NCBI GenBank assembly: GCA_937773775.1
Contig: CALJVL010000008.1
Coordinates: forward strand, 62,001 to 126,000
Length of the DNA: 64,000 bases
From: an uncultured Flavobacterium sp.
GTDB lineage: Bacteria; Bacteroidota; Bacteroidia; Flavobacteriales; Flavobacteriaceae
Direction: 5' to 3'
Part shown: in pieces, positions 41,676-51,686 of the stretch
Numbering within the stretch: the first letter of the stretch is position 1
How the letters are laid out: each line of letters opens with the position of its first letter
The notes under the pieces: generated by a model
Database searches by the model: none
What the model saw: the letters and a program-made list of their open reading frames with translations, nothing else
What the model was told of the DNA's origin: nothing
Made by a program: the position numbers and the translations under genes

Positions 41676-44354
41676 TTAAAATTGTTGTCCAATAATGAAA
41701 TGTGTTTCCCATCCATTTGGTTGTGTTTGCCCGGGCAGTGCATCAAAACCTTTAGCGAAATCGATACCCAATAATCCAAATGCTGGCATAAACACACGTA
41801 AACCTACTCCTGCGGATCTATTCAATGTAAATGGATTATAACTTTTAAAATCTTCATATGAAGAACCTGCTTCCAAAAATGCCAATGCATATATAGATGC
41901 AGATGACTTCAATGTTATAGGGTAACGCATTTCTAATGAAAACTTATTGTATACCGTTGCTCCAAGTTGTTCTCCAGCATTATTTATGGGTGTTAACGAG
42001 TTGTTTGGGTATCCTCTCAATTGTACCGTTTCTCTTCCATCCATTGCGAAATTTGCTAGTCCATCTCCCCCTACATAGAACCTTTCAAAAGGAACGATGC
42101 CTCTGTCCTGATTGTAGGCGCCTAAGAAACCGAATTCCGTGAGCGTTCGCAGTACTAATTTACCATAAACTTTAGTATACCAGTCGGCTTTAAATTTTAT
42201 TTTGTAATATTCTAACCAATTGAATTTCTCTTGATCCACTTTTGCAGGGTCAGCAGCTGCTTCTTGAAAAGTAAATACTTTGTTACCTGCAGCATCAATG
42301 TAATCACCTATACTAACTGTATTTCCGTTTGCATCGACTTGATTCGACCTGTCTACAGTATTTTTTAATTTATATTCTTCTTTATCTCCTAAGGCGGCAT
42401 AGTCTATCCCATTTATTAATGAGTAGGGTGGAGTTAATTTAGCAGAAAGGCTAAATTCTGAACCATAGGTCGGAAAAATTGGGTTTACTCCTTTATTATT
42501 TCTAGTTAATCCAATTGTATATGCAAAATTTCTCGAAGCTCCGTTTCCAAATGTAAACAATCCAGTATTGTAGTTTTGCAAATCATAATGTTGGTAGCTT
42601 ACCGATTGTGATAATACAAAAAAGTCATCCGGCACAGTCAATCTTTTAGCTAATCCAACAGATAAAGTTAATATGTTAAAACTTTTTTCCTTGTCTACTC
42701 TTTGAGTTATAAAATCATTCAAGAATTGTTTGCTGTATGAGATGGAAGAACTAAATTGGACTGGTTTTTTTTGTCCGAACCAAGGTTCTGAAAATGACAT
42801 ACTGTACGTTTGGAAAAAGGTACTAGCTTGCAACCGTAGTGATACTTTTTGTCCGTCACCCATAGGTAAAGGTTTGTAAGCTTCTTTGTTGAATATATTT
42901 CTGGCAGAAAAATTGTTAAATGACAACCCTACTGTTCCGATGAAACCACCACCACCATAACCCCCTTGAAGTTCGATCTGGCTAGAGCCCTTTTCTACAA
43001 GTTGATATTCAATATCCACAGTACCTGCAGCAGCGTCTACATTTTTGAAGTCAGGGTTTATTGCTTCAGGGTCAAAAAACCCTAATTGTCCGATTTCACG
43101 AATGGTTCTTATAAGTAATTCTTTATTGTATTTTTCCCCAGGCTTTGTTCTCAATTCCCTGTAAATTACACGGTCATTTGTTTTGTCGTTTCCAACAACT
43201 GTAATTTTATTGAAGTATGCTAATGGTCCTTCATTTACCCTTATTTCGAAATCAATAGTATCGTTTACTGTTTTAACTTCCACTGCATTAACAGTCGAGA
43301 ATAAATAACCGCTATTTTGGTATAAATTTGTAATGTCTTCGCCGTCAGGTTTTGATTTATCCGCAATTCTTTTTTCAAGAAGGACGCCATTGTAGGTTTC
43401 TCCTTTTTTGACACCTAGCATTCGGCCCAATGACTGATCTGAATAAACGGTATTTCCTAAAAACTTAACATTTCCAAAATAATATTTATTTCCTTCTTCT
43501 ACATTTATATTTATAAATAATGCGTTTTTGTTTTTATTGTAGGTGATGGAATCAGATAGTATTCTAGCATCTCTATATCCTTGCTCTTTATAGGACGCAA
43601 TGACTTTTTCTAGGTCTGTTTTGTACTTTTCTTTTATGAATTTTGAAGCTTTCAAAATTCGAAAGATATTTTTTTGCTTGGTATCTTTCATGGACTTTCG
43701 TAAACTTCTGTCAGATATTTTTTCGTTGCCAATAAAATTAATTTCGTTAATTTTTATTTTTTCACCCTTATCAACGTTTACAACCATATTTACTTGGTTC
43801 ACTGTTGATGTGTCTTTAGCAACGTTTATGTTTACTTTTGTATTGTAGTAACCATCTTTTTTATATTTGTTTTCTATGTAGTTTTTTGTTGTAGTAATAA
43901 GGTTTTCATTCACAACTTTGCTTTTTGTCAAGCCGTTGTCTTTAATTAAAGCGTCAGTTTTATTTTTTTTAATACCAACGAACTTGACGTTACCTAGTTT
44001 AGGTAGTTCATTAATTTCCAAATCAAGATATATGCTATCGTTTTGGATTCTGTTTACATAAAATGAAATCTCATCAAAAAGACCTAGTTTCCCCAGTTTT
44101 TTTATTGCGTTACTTATTTGCTCCCCAGGGACCGTAATTTCTTGCCCTTTTTCAAGACCGGCAAAAGTAACAACCGTTTGGTCATTGAAACTGATTTTGT
44201 TGGTTAGTACAACGTCGGCTAGTATGTATTTTTTACCTTGATCAAAAGGAACTCTGTCTTGAGCTTTTATCTGTGAAAAACTTCCCAAAATAAGTAGGGT
44301 AAGGACTGCTTTTATACTTTTATTCAACACTAAAAAATTATTTAATTTGTTCAC
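41676..44354 (-). CDS. bamA: Outer membrane protein assembly factor BamA
   Basis: POTRA repeats and C-terminal barrel (ERFYVGGDGLANFAMDGRETVQLRGY); start uncertain. Confidence 0.92.
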   Translation of the reverse strand: MNKLNNFLVLNKSIKAVLTLLILGSFSQIKAQDRVPFDQGKKYILADVVLTNKISFNDQTVVTFAGLEKGQEITVPGEQISNAIKKLGKLGLFDEISFYVNRIQNDSIYLDLEINELPKLGNVKFVGIKKNKTDALIKDNGLTKSKVVNENLITTTKNYIENKYKKDGYYNTKVNINVAKDTSTVNQVNMVVNVDKGEKIKINEINFIGNEKISDRSLRKSMKDTKQKNIFRILKASKFIKEKYKTDLEKVIASYKEQGYRDARILSDSITYNKNKNALFININVEEGNKYYFGNVKFLGNTVYSDQSLGRMLGVKKGETYNGVLLEKRIADKSKPDGEDITNLYQNSGYLFSTVNAVEVKTVNDTIDFEIRVNEGPLAYFNKITVVGNDKTNDRVIYRELRTKPGEKYNKELLIRTIREIGQLGFFDPEAINPDFKNVDAAAGTVDIEYQLVEKGSSQIELQGGYGGGGFIGTVGLSFNNFSARNIFNKEAYKPLPMGDGQKVSLRLQASTFFQTYSMSFSEPWFGQKKPVQFSSSISYSKQFLNDFITQRVDKEKSFNILTLSVGLAKRLTVPDDFFVLSQSVSYQHYDLQNYNTGLFTFGNGASRNFAYTIGLTRNNKGVNPIFPTYGSEFSLSAKLTPPYSLINGIDYAALGDKEEYKLKNTVDRSNQVDANGNTVSIGDYIDAAGNKVFTFQEAAADPAKVDQEKFNWLEYYKIKFKADWYTKVYGKLVLRTLTEFGFLGAYNQDRGIVPFERFYVGGDGLANFAMDGRETVQLRGYPNNSLTPINNAGEQLGATVYNKFSLEMRYPITLKSSASIYALAFLEAGSSYEDFKSYNPFTLNRSAGVGLRVFMPAFGLLGIDFAKGFDALPGQTQPNGWETHFIIGQQF

Positions 44355-45078
44355 TTGTTTTTCCAAATCTACGTTCTCTTTTTTGATAACTAATGATAGC
44401 CTCATATAAATCATCTTCTTTAAAGTCTGGCCACAATATATCAGTAAAATACAATTCTGCATAGGCTATTTGCCACAGCAGAAAATTACTTATCCTATGT
44501 TCTCCACTTGTTCTTATTAATAAATCAACGTCCGGTAAATTTTGCGTGTAAAGATGCTCATTTATAATGGAATCGTCAATAGAGTCTGTTGAAATTATAT
44601 TATTTTTAACTTTATCACTGATGTTTTTTACGGCGTTTATAATTTCTTCCCTTGATCCATAACTCAATGCCAGAGTTAAAGTCATCTTGGTATTTTTTTT
44701 TGTTTTTTCAATCACATCAAGAAGTTCTTTTTGAGCGGATTTTGGCATTTTCTCCAAATTTCCAATCGTGTTCAACTTGATGTTGTTGCTTTGTAATGTT
44801 ACAAGTTCTTTTTTTAATGATTTGATTAATATTTTCATTAAAGCGTCAACTTCTAGCTTAGGTCTGTTCCAGTTCTCGGTAGAGAATGCGTAGAGAGTGA
44901 GATTTTCTATGCCTAATCTTGCGCTAGTTTCAATTATGATTTTTACGGATTTTGTCCCGCTCTCATGACCAAAAGCCCTTAAGAATCCTTGTTGTTTAGC
45001 CCAACGCCCATTTCCGTCCATAATGATGGCTAAATGTCGAGGTAAATTATTTGTGTCTATTTTTTGAAGTAAATCCAT
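44338..45078 (-). CDS. uppS: Isoprenyl transferase (undecaprenyl diphosphate synthase)
   Basis: HLAIIMDGNGRWAKQQG; ENLTLYAFSTENWNRP; DLLIRTSGEHRISNFLLWQIAYAELYF. Confidence 0.95.
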   Translation of the reverse strand: MDLLQKIDTNNLPRHLAIIMDGNGRWAKQQGFLRAFGHESGTKSVKIIIETSARLGIENLTLYAFSTENWNRPKLEVDALMKILIKSLKKELVTLQSNNIKLNTIGNLEKMPKSAQKELLDVIEKTKKNTKMTLTLALSYGSREEIINAVKNISDKVKNNIISTDSIDDSIINEHLYTQNLPDVDLLIRTSGEHRISNFLLWQIAYAELYFTDILWPDFKEDDLYEAIISYQKRERRFGKTSEQIK

Positions 45079-45082
45079 TTTT

Positions 45083-45760
45083 TTAGTCTGCACAATAACA
45101 AGGTTTTTCGCCAAAGGTATACGTTAATGTAAATCCTGAAAAAACGTACCAATCATTATTATTTATATTTCCAAATTTAGTAAAACTTTCATTCTTGGGG
45201 TTGCTTCCGTCTAGATTGTCAGTAAGAGTATATCGGGCTCCGATTTCCAGTGCTAGAATCAAACTACGTGAAATACTTGACTTAACGCCTAAAATCATCG
45301 GAATGGCAAACGAACTTGAGCTTTTGTCAACTTTTGCTTCTCCAGAGAGTACATAGAGTTCGTTATAGCTAAAATAACTTACTCCAGAATAAACGTATGG
45401 AGTGATTTTGTTCCCCAATTTATGGAGATTAAAATCAAAAAAATTAAATTCAAGGCCTAAAGATACTTCTTTTACGCTATTTTCAAAACGATACCCTCTT
45501 TCACTCCTCGCGGGTTCTTTCGAATCCAGATCACTAGAGGTTATTTTTGATTGTGTATAGGAAAAACGATAGGAGTGCCTGGGGCTTTTATTCCACTTAT
45601 AAAGCAGCCCAAATGCTGGCTCGTTGGGAGTTACATAAGTTGTAGGTCCTACGTCTCCTATGTAATTACTTCCGCCAAGAAATACTCCAACTTCATGTAT
45701 CTGAGATCGTATGGCTATACTCGATAATAAGCATATAAATAAGATGAAGACTTTGGTCAT
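45083..45760 (-). CDS. porG: DUF6089-like outer-membrane-associated protein (PorG-like T9SS component)
   Basis: Signal peptide; HEVGVFLGGSNYIGDVGPTTYVTPNEPAFGLLYKWN; position next to uppS/bamA. Confidence 0.75.
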   Translation of the reverse strand: MTKVFILFICLLSSIAIRSQIHEVGVFLGGSNYIGDVGPTTYVTPNEPAFGLLYKWNKSPRHSYRFSYTQSKITSSDLDSKEPARSERGYRFENSVKEVSLGLEFNFFDFNLHKLGNKITPYVYSGVSYFSYNELYVLSGEAKVDKSSSSFAIPMILGVKSSISRSLILALEIGARYTLTDNLDGSNPKNESFTKFGNINNNDWYVFSGFTLTYTFGEKPCYCAD

Positions 45761-45929
45761 TTTAATTTAAAATTGCGTGCAAATATAATAATTATCAATA
45801 GGAATCAATATCCATTGTGTTAAATGTCATTATTATTTCACTTATGGACTTGTCGACTGATATTAATTGAAGTTGTTTAAGCAAAACGAAAAAAAAAGAT
45901 AAAATCGTATAGAAGTGCAATTAAAAAAT

Positions 45930-46814
45930 TTAATTCCTTTTGTCCTCACCCCAAAGCAATTTGCTACGAAGTGTTTTTAGAAAGGTTTCTTCAGGAATCT
46001 CTACCATATTTATTTGGAAAGGTGTTTTTTTTATGGTCAATATAGATTCGTTTCCAACTGAAGTAATCCTGGAGTCTAATGAAACCAAATAGTTTTCTTC
46101 CCTACCGGAAACTTTTAATTTAATTTCAGTTTCGTCAGGGATGACGAGTGGTCGTGCATTTAGGTTGTGTGGAGCGATTGGTGTAATCACTAAGCCTCTT
46201 ACATCTGGTGTGAGTATTGGTCCACCACAACTTAGAGAATAGCCTGTTGATCCTGTTGGCGTAGATATTATTAGTCCATCTGCCCAATAGGAGTTTAGAA
46301 TCTCTCCGTTTAAAAAAGTGTCTATAGTTATCATGGAGGTTGTGTCTTTACGACTAACTGAAACTTCATTCATCGCAAAATTGATGTCCTGGAGTGCTTC
46401 ATTTGGAGGATTACAAGATAAACTCAGTAAAGTTCTTTTTGAAAGTGTATATTTTTTATCGATAACAATTTGCAGAAACTCATCGATATTTTCTTTTTGA
46501 ACAGTTGCTAGAAATCCTAATCGACCTGCATTTATACCCAAGATTGGCACGCCCGAATCTCGAACTAAGGTTGCCGCCCTTAATATCGTTCCGTCGCCAC
46601 CAATGCTTATTAACATGTCAAAGTTGTGATCTAATTCCGTGTGAGACGAAAAAGTACTGTATTCTTTTTTTATTAGTTTTTTTTCATACAACATTTTCAA
46701 AAAATTAGCTTCAATAACTAATTCTACGTTGTTTTGATTAAAAAACACAAAAATATCTCTTATGATTGGTTCCGTACTGTTCTGGTAATATTGACCGTAA
46801 ATGGCTACTTTCAT
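45930..46814 (-). CDS. nadK: NAD kinase
   Basis: LISIGGDGTILRAATLVRDSGVPILGINAGRLGFLA; STPTGSTGYSLSCGGPI. Confidence 0.95.
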   Translation of the reverse strand: MKVAIYGQYYQNSTEPIIRDIFVFFNQNNVELVIEANFLKMLYEKKLIKKEYSTFSSHTELDHNFDMLISIGGDGTILRAATLVRDSGVPILGINAGRLGFLATVQKENIDEFLQIVIDKKYTLSKRTLLSLSCNPPNEALQDINFAMNEVSVSRKDTTSMITIDTFLNGEILNSYWADGLIISTPTGSTGYSLSCGGPILTPDVRGLVITPIAPHNLNARPLVIPDETEIKLKVSGREENYLVSLDSRITSVGNESILTIKKTPFQINMVEIPEETFLKTLRSKLLWGEDKRN

Positions 46815-46887
46815 TAGGCTACTTAATCGTTTGCTTATTAATTTTTGATTCGATCTATAACGGCTATATCAATAACCGAATAAACAA

Positions 46888-47544
46888 TTACATATTAAGG
46901 TATTTGTCTAAATAGTCCGAACGTTCTTTTAATGTATTGATATAATTGTCTTCGTGGTGTTCAGATGTGATTTCATAACCATACCTTCTGAAAGTCTGGA
47001 TGATCTCATTTATGGCACCTAAGTTTATTTTAATAGTCATTTCGATAGTATTAAGGTCCGATTCAGAAATAAATAGACCTAATAGTTTACCATTGTTGCT
47101 TTCCACTATTTGAGTAATTTGGCTCATAGAATAGTCCATGACTCCCTTTTTAACTTTTATTATTTTTCCAGGTTCTTTTAAAAAAGGTGTTTGGTGAAAA
47201 AAGCTCATAATGTCATCTATCTCATAGTAGCCAACATAGTTGTTGTTTTCATCTAATATGGGAATCAAATTTGCGCGGTTTTTTGCGAAAATCTCTAAAA
47301 CTTCAATCCAAATAGAATCTGTTCTGGTAAAAAAGGGTTCGAGAGAATATTTGTAATCGATCATTTTTTTTTCATTATCGAAAGTTTCGATATCTTCAGA
47401 GGCAATATTGCCAATGAAGATGCCTTCTTCGAGAACAGGAAAATGAGAGTAATTTAATTCCATGAAAAAATCTTTAACAGTCGCAATAGTTTCTTGGCTG
47501 TCAATAGCTTTAAAATCAGTGGTTATGTAGTTTGTGATTTCCAT
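46888..47544 (-). CDS. CBS-domain protein
   Basis: 218 aa; tandem CBS motifs (YSHFPVLEEGIFIGNIASEDI; RANLIPILDENNNYVGYYEIDDI). Confidence 0.85.
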   Translation of the reverse strand: MEITNYITTDFKAIDSQETIATVKDFFMELNYSHFPVLEEGIFIGNIASEDIETFDNEKKMIDYKYSLEPFFTRTDSIWIEVLEIFAKNRANLIPILDENNNYVGYYEIDDIMSFFHQTPFLKEPGKIIKVKKGVMDYSMSQITQIVESNNGKLLGLFISESDLNTIEMTIKINLGAINEIIQTFRRYGYEITSEHHEDNYINTLKERSDYLDKYLNM

Positions 47545-47612
47545 GTTAAATAATATCCTTAATTTTTATGCAAAATAATCAAAAAAACGCAAAAACTGCT
47601 ACCTTTTACTTT

Positions 47613-47620
47613 GTATTTTT
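47613..47620 (+). promoter_or_regulatory. Bacteroidetes -7 motif TATTTTTG upstream of pdxJ
   Basis: TAnnTTTG match about 42 nt before the ATG. Confidence 0.45.
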
Positions 47621-47661
47621 GTCTAGATGAAACTCATATTATAAAAACAAAAAGTATTCTA

Positions 47662-48375
47662 ATGACAAAGTTAAGTGTAAATATCAACAAAATAGCTACT
47701 TTACGTAATGCTCGTGGAGGTAATGTGCCTGATTTACTAAAGGTGGCAACCGATATTCAAAAATTTGGTGCAGAGGGAATCACCATTCACCCCCGACCTG
47801 ATGAGCGTCATATAAGATATCAAGACGCTCGCGATTTAAAATCAATAGTTTACACTGAATATAATATAGAAGGAAACCCGGAGAAATCATTTATTGATTT
47901 AGTTCTTGAAATAAAACCAACGCAGGTTACTTTAGTTCCTGATGCGGTAGATGACATTACCTCAAATGCAGGTTGGAATACCATAAAGTATGGTGGCTTT
48001 CTGACTGAAATTGTCCAGGAATTCCAACGAAATGGAATCCGAACTTCCATATTTGTAGACCCAGTTGTTGAGATGATTGAAGGGGCAAAAAAGATAGGAA
48101 CTGAACGAATCGAGTTGTATACCGAAGCCTTTGCACACCAACATGGTTTAGGAAATAAAGGAGGAATAGACCCTTACGTTAAAGCTGCTGTTTTGGCGAA
48201 TGAATTAGGTCTAGGAATTAATGCAGGACATGATTTGAGTTTGGATAACATCCAGTTTTTCAAACAAAACATTCCTGGTTTGCTAGAGGTCTCCATAGGG
48301 CACGCTTTAATTGTGGAATCTTTGTACTTAGGCTTAGACAATGTGGTTAATATGTATTTGCAAAAATTAAAATAA
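47662..48375 (+). CDS. pdxJ: Pyridoxine 5'-phosphate synthase
   Basis: KLSVNINKIATLRNARGG; GITIHPRPDERHIRYQD; LGINAGHDLSLDN; SIGHALI; internal ATG start chosen. Confidence 0.95.
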   Translation: MTKLSVNINKIATLRNARGGNVPDLLKVATDIQKFGAEGITIHPRPDERHIRYQDARDLKSIVYTEYNIEGNPEKSFIDLVLEIKPTQVTLVPDAVDDITSNAGWNTIKYGGFLTEIVQEFQRNGIRTSIFVDPVVEMIEGAKKIGTERIELYTEAFAHQHGLGNKGGIDPYVKAAVLANELGLGINAGHDLSLDNIQFFKQNIPGLLEVSIGHALIVESLYLGLDNVVNMYLQKLK

Positions 48376-48382
48376 AATAATT

Positions 48383-48497
48383 GGGGCGTGACCCGCAAAA
48401 AAAAGCGGGTCGGGCTATCCGCTACAATCTTTTTAATTATTTCGCTATCGCTGCATAATCGAAAAGGATTTTCGCTACTATCCCTCACGCGCTCCCC
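48383..48497. repeat. Structured intergenic element (terminal inverted repeats, internal hairpins), putative dispersed repeat
   Basis: Starts GGGGCGTGACCCGC, ends TCACGCGCTCCCC; internal GACCCGC/GCGGGTC hairpin and imperfect ATCTTTTTAATTAT/ATAATCGAAAAGGAT stem. Confidence 0.55.
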
Positions 48498-48512
48498 AAA
48501 AACTAATAAGTA

Positions 48513-49274
48513 ATGCTTTATTCAAAAATAGAAGGAACAGGAAAACCATTATTAATACTTCACGGATTTCTTGGAATGTTAGACAACTGGAAAACACTGG
48601 GAATACAATTTTCGACAGAAGGTTTTCAAGTTCATATGCTGGATATGCGCAATCACGGAAGGAGTATTCAGTCAGAAGAATTTAGTTACGAGATATTGTC
48701 CCATGACATTTATGAATATTGCCAAGGGAATAATTTAAACAATATTGATATTATAGGCCATTCTATGGGAGGAAAAACAGCGATGTTGTTTGCAGCCACT
48801 TATCCAGAACTGGTAGATAAAATAATTATCGCTGACATTGGTCCCAAATTCTATCCTCAGCACCATCAATCCATTTTGTCAGGCTTAAATGCCGTTGATT
48901 TCTCCGCAAAGCCTAGTCGATCTGAAGTAGATGGGATTCTTTCAGAATACATAACTGATTTTGGTACTAGGCAGTTCTTGATGAAAAGTTTATACTGGCA
49001 AGAGCCGGGACAATTGGCTTTTCGATTCAATCTATCCGTTTTTACAAGAAAAACGGACGAAATAGGAGTTGCACTTCCAGAAACCGCCGTTTTTCAGAGC
49101 CCCGCGCTTTTTATCCGTGGCGGAAACTCCGATTATATTTTAGAAAGTGATTTTGAAAACATAAAAAAACATTTTCCTAATGCAAAAATTGAAACTATCC
49201 CTAATGCAGGTCATTGGCTTCATGCTGAGAACCCGAAAATGTTTCATGAAATGGCGATTTCTTTTTTAAAATAA
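48513..49274 (+). CDS. Alpha/beta hydrolase (YbfF-like esterase)
   Basis: LLILHGFLGMLDNWKTL; GHSMGGKTAM; NAGHWLHAENP. Confidence 0.9.
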   Translation: MLYSKIEGTGKPLLILHGFLGMLDNWKTLGIQFSTEGFQVHMLDMRNHGRSIQSEEFSYEILSHDIYEYCQGNNLNNIDIIGHSMGGKTAMLFAATYPELVDKIIIADIGPKFYPQHHQSILSGLNAVDFSAKPSRSEVDGILSEYITDFGTRQFLMKSLYWQEPGQLAFRFNLSVFTRKTDEIGVALPETAVFQSPALFIRGGNSDYILESDFENIKKHFPNAKIETIPNAGHWLHAENPKMFHEMAISFLK

Positions 49275-49320
49275 AACCTACTAAAAAAAATAGTGGTATA
49301 TTTAGTAAAAACAAATATAT

Positions 49321-49665
49321 ATGAAATTAATCATCAGAATTCTTATTACATCAGCTTTGGTTGTACTTATTGCCAACTTCATGACAGGAGTTCATTTAGA
49401 CGGCTTCTCCACAGCCTTAATTGTAGCGGTTGTTCTCGGATTACTTAATATTTTTATTAAACCCATCATCGTTATATTAACATTGCCAATTACATTTGTA
49501 AGCTTAGGGCTATTTCTCTTGGTCATAAATGCAATTATTATCTTATTGTGTGATAATATTGTGGGAGGTTTTAGTGTGGATACTTTCTGGACTGCTTTGT
49601 TATTTAGTATTATCTTGTCCCTCTTGCAGTCTATCATGTATCAGATATTAGGTGAAAACAAATAG
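49321..49665 (+). CDS. Phage-holin-family (4-TM) membrane protein
   Basis: 114 aa; LLNIFIKPIIVILTLPITFVSLGLFLLVINAIII. Confidence 0.85.
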   Translation: MKLIIRILITSALVVLIANFMTGVHLDGFSTALIVAVVLGLLNIFIKPIIVILTLPITFVSLGLFLLVINAIIILLCDNIVGGFSVDTFWTALLFSIILSLLQSIMYQILGENK

Positions 49666-49764
49666 ATCAACAGCAAAAGTTATTGCTTAGAAGTTCAATA
49701 TTAACAATTATTTAGTGCTGAACTAATATAGTTTCAGTAGTTTTGTCACAGATTATAATATAAA

Positions 49765-50133
49765 ATGAAAAAATCCCACATGTTACTGATCGTTTTGCTT
49801 GGCATCTTCTTGATGCCAACTTCAACTTTTGCATGTGGTGACAATTCAGCAAAAAATTCTTGTTCTAAAGAAATGTCTTCAAAAACAGGCATGAAAGATT
49901 GTTGCAGTAAGGACTCTAAGTCAAAAAACAAGAATCATAACGGTTGCAATGGAAAATGCGGACACGCCATGTGCAGTGTTCCATCTCTGAATATAGGAAT
50001 AGTTTCTTCGATCCCAGTAGAAATCGATGACAACCTGTTTAATTTTTCTATCCAAAAGCAAAAATTTTATCATTCAGAAACGGTTACATCTGATGGGTAT
50101 TCGTCCATCTGGCTTATTCCTAAAATAAGCTAA
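49765..50133 (+). CDS. Cys-rich secreted protein, putative metal-binding
   Basis: Signal peptide MKKSHMLLIVLLGIFLMPTSTFA then CGDNSAKNSCSKEM...CCSKD...GCNGKCGHAMC. Confidence 0.65.
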   Translation: MKKSHMLLIVLLGIFLMPTSTFACGDNSAKNSCSKEMSSKTGMKDCCSKDSKSKNKNHNGCNGKCGHAMCSVPSLNIGIVSSIPVEIDDNLFNFSIQKQKFYHSETVTSDGYSSIWLIPKIS

Positions 50134-50285
50134 ATTCATTTTTTGACAGCCAATTTTGCGTCAAATTCAAAGCGAATATTGCTTTAAAATCATTTATTTA
50201 TCGGCTGTAGCCAATTATTAAAGTATAGTTCAATTGCTATGTTTTGGTCATTGTATGGCTTATTCAACTTCAAATTATTTATAGA

Positions 50286-51146
50286 ATGAAATCACTAAAA
50301 AAAACAGTGATGGCAATAACACTATTGCTATCAGTCGCATTTGCTAATGCACAAATTAAAAATGCCAAAACCGAGGCGGTAAAGATTTTAGGTAATTGCG
50401 GAATGTGCGAAACTAAAATAGAGAAAGCAGGAAATCTCAATAAAATTTCCAAAGTGGACTGGAATAAAGATACCCAAATGGCATCAATCACTTATGACTC
50501 AAAACAGACAACCCAGCAAGAAATCCTAAAACGCATCGCTTTGGCGGGTTATGATAGCAAATCTTTTCTTGCGCCTAATGAGGTATATGATAATCTACAC
50601 GATTGTTGTAAATATGAAAGAGAAATTAAAATAACAGCCAGTACCATTGAACCAGCTTCGATGACAGGTTACAATAATCATGCGAGTTACACAGTGACAG
50701 AACCAAAACAAGAAGTAAATCACTTAACAGCAGCATTTGACAATTATTTTCTATTAAAGGATGCTTTGGTGAAAACCGATGGTGAAGTCGCTTCTGTGGC
50801 TTCAAAAGATTTATTGTCTTCGTTAAATGCGGTTAAAATGGACCAACTGGAGATGGATGAGCATACGGTTTGGATGAAGGTGATGAAACAATTAAAGGAA
50901 GATGCGGAGCATGTTTCTGATACACAAGATGTACAGCACCAGCGTGATCATTTCATGACAATGTCAAAAGCCATGTATGAACTTATGAAAGTTTCAAAAT
51001 CAGAAACTCCAATTTTCTATCAATTTTGTCCAATGGCAAATGACGGTAAAGGGGCGAACTGGCTAAGTAAAGACATCGTCGTCAAAAATCCGTACTACGG
51101 TGCGAAAATGCTTAGCTGCGGAAAGACTGTGGAGACTTTAAAATAA
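50286..51146 (+). CDS. Periplasmic HMA-like plus DUF3347-type protein
   Basis: Signal peptide; GNCGMCETKIEKAG HMA-like motif; C-terminal FCPM...NPYYGAKMLSCG domain. Confidence 0.75.
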   Translation: MKSLKKTVMAITLLLSVAFANAQIKNAKTEAVKILGNCGMCETKIEKAGNLNKISKVDWNKDTQMASITYDSKQTTQQEILKRIALAGYDSKSFLAPNEVYDNLHDCCKYEREIKITASTIEPASMTGYNNHASYTVTEPKQEVNHLTAAFDNYFLLKDALVKTDGEVASVASKDLLSSLNAVKMDQLEMDEHTVWMKVMKQLKEDAEHVSDTQDVQHQRDHFMTMSKAMYELMKVSKSETPIFYQFCPMANDGKGANWLSKDIVVKNPYYGAKMLSCGKTVETLK

Positions 51147-51208
51147 AACATAAAGGGCTTGCCAATTTAGGGGGACGCCATTATAACACCTTACTATTTT
51201 AATACGTA

Positions 51209-51685
51209 ATGAAAAATATATTTTTAGTGCTAGTCTCAGTTGCCAGTTTCTCAAATGCGATCGCTCAAATGCAAATTGGTGATTCCTTGCCAAATAGTAG
51301 TTTAAGAAATGTGCAAAATGAAACAGTGGATATGTCTTCTTTCAAAGGAAAAATAATATTGGTAGATTTTTGGGCTTCCTGGTGTGCTCCTTGTCGATTG
51401 GCTAATAAAAAACTAGTACAACTTCATTTCGAATTAAAGGAACAAAAATTTGAAATCATTGGTGTCTCTCTTGATACTGATAAAGCGAAATGGATAAATG
51501 CAATTAAAAAAGATAAAATAGAATACACTCAACTAAACGAACCAAAGGGTTTTGATGCTAATGTGGCTGTTCGATTCGGAGTTGAACAACTTCCTACAAG
51601 CTTCTTGTTTGATCGGAATGGCAGATTATTGGCCATCAATCCCAAGGAAGAAGAAATTATTGCCCAAATAAAAAAACATTTATAA
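51209..51685 (+). CDS. TlpA/ResA-like thioredoxin-fold protein
   Basis: Signal peptide; DFWASWCAPCRLANKKL (CAPC). Confidence 0.92.
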   Translation: MKNIFLVLVSVASFSNAIAQMQIGDSLPNSSLRNVQNETVDMSSFKGKIILVDFWASWCAPCRLANKKLVQLHFELKEQKFEIIGVSLDTDKAKWINAIKKDKIEYTQLNEPKGFDANVAVRFGVEQLPTSFLFDRNGRLLAINPKEEEIIAQIKKHL

Positions 51686-51686
51686 A

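Noticed and set aside
48174-48488. 104-aa minus-strand ORF spanning pdxJ 3' end and the structured element
   Set aside because: Overlaps pdxJ coding sequence and a repeat-like hairpin element; no protein evidence.
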